A stretch of DNA of 64,000 nucleotides, from positions 124,001 to 188,000 of the forward strand of contig CAZHJU010000001.1 of NCBI GenBank assembly GCA_964533495.1, in the 5' to 3' direction. Shown here one piece after another: positions 63,211 through 64,000 of this stretch; within the stretch, counting starts at the first letter, position 1; each line of letters opens with the position of its first letter. Under the pieces are notes generated by a model. The model saw only the letters and a list, made by a program, of their open reading frames with translations. It was not told where the DNA came from and did not search any database. The translations under genes were made by a program, and so were the position numbers. Origin of the DNA: Ga0077527 sp964533495. GTDB lineage: Bacteria > Pseudomonadota > Gammaproteobacteria > Burkholderiales > SG8-41.

Positions 63211-64000
63211 ATGGCCTTGCCGAAAAAAGTCCGCCTGTTCGAAGTCGGCCCGCGCGACGGGCTGCAGAACGAGGCCGCCCCGGTGCCGACCGCCGCCAAG
63301 ATCGAACTGATCCACCGGCTGCAGGATGCCGGCCTGACGCTGATCGAGGCCACCGCCTTCGTCTCGCCGAAGTGGGTGCCGCAGATGGCGGACAACGCCG
63401 AAGTGATGGCCGGCATCCGCCGCAAGCCCGGCATGACCTATCCGGTGCTGGTGCCGAACATGAAGGGTCTCGACGCGGCGATCGCCGCCGGCGCGGAGGA
63501 AGTCGTGGTGTTCGGCGCCGCCACCGAAAGCTTCTCGAAACGCAACACCAACTGCACGATCGACGAAGGCCTCGCCCGTTTCGGCGAAGTCGCGCGGGCC
63601 GCGATCGCGAAAGGCATCCGGGTGCGCGGCGACATCTCGGTCTGCCTCGGCTGCCCCTATGAAGGCGAGGTCGATCCGGCCGCCGTGGTGCACGTGGCGA
63701 AGGCGCTGGACGCGATGGGCTGTTACGAAATCACCGTCTGCGACACCATCGGCACCGGCACCGCCGGCAAAACGCGCACCGTGATCGAAGCCGTCGCGAA
63801 ACACATCGCCGTCGAACGCCTCGCCAGCCATTTCCACGACACCTACGGCCAGGCGCTGACCAACATCTACGCCGCGCTGGAATGCGGCGTCGCCACCTTC
63901 GACAGCTCGGTGTCCGGGCTCGGCGGCTGCCCCTACGCCAAGGGGGCCACCGGCAACGTCGCGACCGAGGACGTGCTGTACCTGCTCGACGGCCTTGGCA
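63211..64000 (+). CDS. liuE: hydroxymethylglutaryl-CoA lyase (cut by the window end)
   Basis: 263 codons are visible. The product starts MALPKKVRLFEVGPRDGLQN, with the metal/catalytic RDGLQNE near residues 15-21, TAFVSPKWVPQMADN, ATESFSKRNTN and SGLGGCPYAKGATGNVATED, the HMG-CoA lyase signature with the active Cys. It splits HMG-CoA into acetyl-CoA and acetoacetate, the last step of leucine degradation. The C terminus is missing. Confidence 0.95.
   Translation, partial: MALPKKVRLFEVGPRDGLQNEAAPVPTAAKIELIHRLQDAGLTLIEATAFVSPKWVPQMADNAEVMAGIRRKPGMTYPVLVPNMKGLDAAIAAGAEEVVVFGAATESFSKRNTNCTIDEGLARFGEVARAAIAKGIRVRGDISVCLGCPYEGEVDPAAVVHVAKALDAMGCYEITVCDTIGTGTAGKTRTVIEAVAKHIAVERLASHFHDTYGQALTNIYAALECGVATFDSSVSGLGGCPYAKGATGNVATEDVLYLLDGLG

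Overview
The window is a GC-rich (roughly two-thirds G+C) chromosomal segment of a betaproteobacterium. The lineage call rests on several things: Gram-negative general porins with a C-terminal Phe; a nadD-rsfS-rlmH-maf-rng run; aceE-aceF with a homodimeric E1; a class I PHA synthase; a phoB/phoR pair with a Pho box; the ubiE/ubiJ/ubiB ubiquinone cluster; pilT-pilU; and a MerR-type LiuR-like regulator with a TTTACGTAAA operator. I cannot place it to genus. One run of 10 N (20475-20484) shows that this is a draft scaffold. I found no rRNA, tRNA, CRISPR array, prophage or intact insertion sequence.

Layout. 1-5.5 kb (minus strand): a cut anti-sigma factor, an ECF sigma factor, a lipoamide-dehydrogenase-like flavoprotein, a TPR/glycosyltransferase-like protein and the MgtE Mg2+ channel. 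5.6-15.2 kb: an envelope/glycosylation locus. It holds a SPINDLY/O-GlcNAc-transferase-like TPR protein, two tandem near-identical porin genes with matching promoters and terminators, a second TPR/glycosyltransferase-like protein, a Sel1-repeat/2-oxoglutarate-Fe(II) oxygenase and a small glycosyltransferase with a DxD motif. 15.4-24.3 kb: housekeeping and catabolic genes (fumarylacetoacetate-hydrolase family, methyltransferase, YqaA-like, a very large FAD/Fe-S lactate-dehydrogenase-like protein, an unknown 518-residue protein, a DUF2817 peptidase, HIT hydrolase). 24.3-31 kb: phoR, phoB, DUF971, ubiE, Tim44-like, ubiJ, ubiB. 31-40.2 kb: transporters and small housekeeping genes (SSS symporter, DHH phosphoesterase, VanZ-like, MazG-like, thioredoxin-like ferredoxin, alpha/beta hydrolase, NodI/NodJ-type ABC exporter, HemJ/CopD-like, secreted HIRAN protein, THUMP methyltransferase). 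40.2-43.1 kb: an accessory patch with a ParE/RelE-type toxin-antitoxin pair, an orphan HigA, an LprI-domain protein and broken gene pieces of contrasting base composition. 43.2-54 kb: TSUP transporter, pilU, pilT, yggS, proC, yggT, DUF167, cardiolipin synthase, rng, maf, rlmH, rsfS, nadD. 54.1-64 kb: aceF, aceE, enoyl-CoA hydratase, phaC, then divergently a LiuR-like regulator, a 2-hydroxychromene-2-carboxylate isomerase-like protein, a methylglutaconyl-CoA hydratase-like protein and HMG-CoA lyase (cut by the window end).

Three things stand out beyond ordinary annotation. First, a 25-base A-rich dispersed element occurs at least six times. Its pattern (A-rich head, WATCAA-like block, four free bases, TTA) is that of an IHF site. 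Two copies supply stop codons between convergent genes and one is read in frame inside an rRNA-methyltransferase-like gene. Second, the two porin promoters keep a palindrome at exactly the same distance from the start codon, although the surrounding bases have diverged, and the arms have changed in a compensating way. Third, three TPR-glycosyltransferase proteins, a hydroxylase and a small glycosyltransferase surround the porin pair, which suggests an uncharacterised surface-protein or glycan modification locus.
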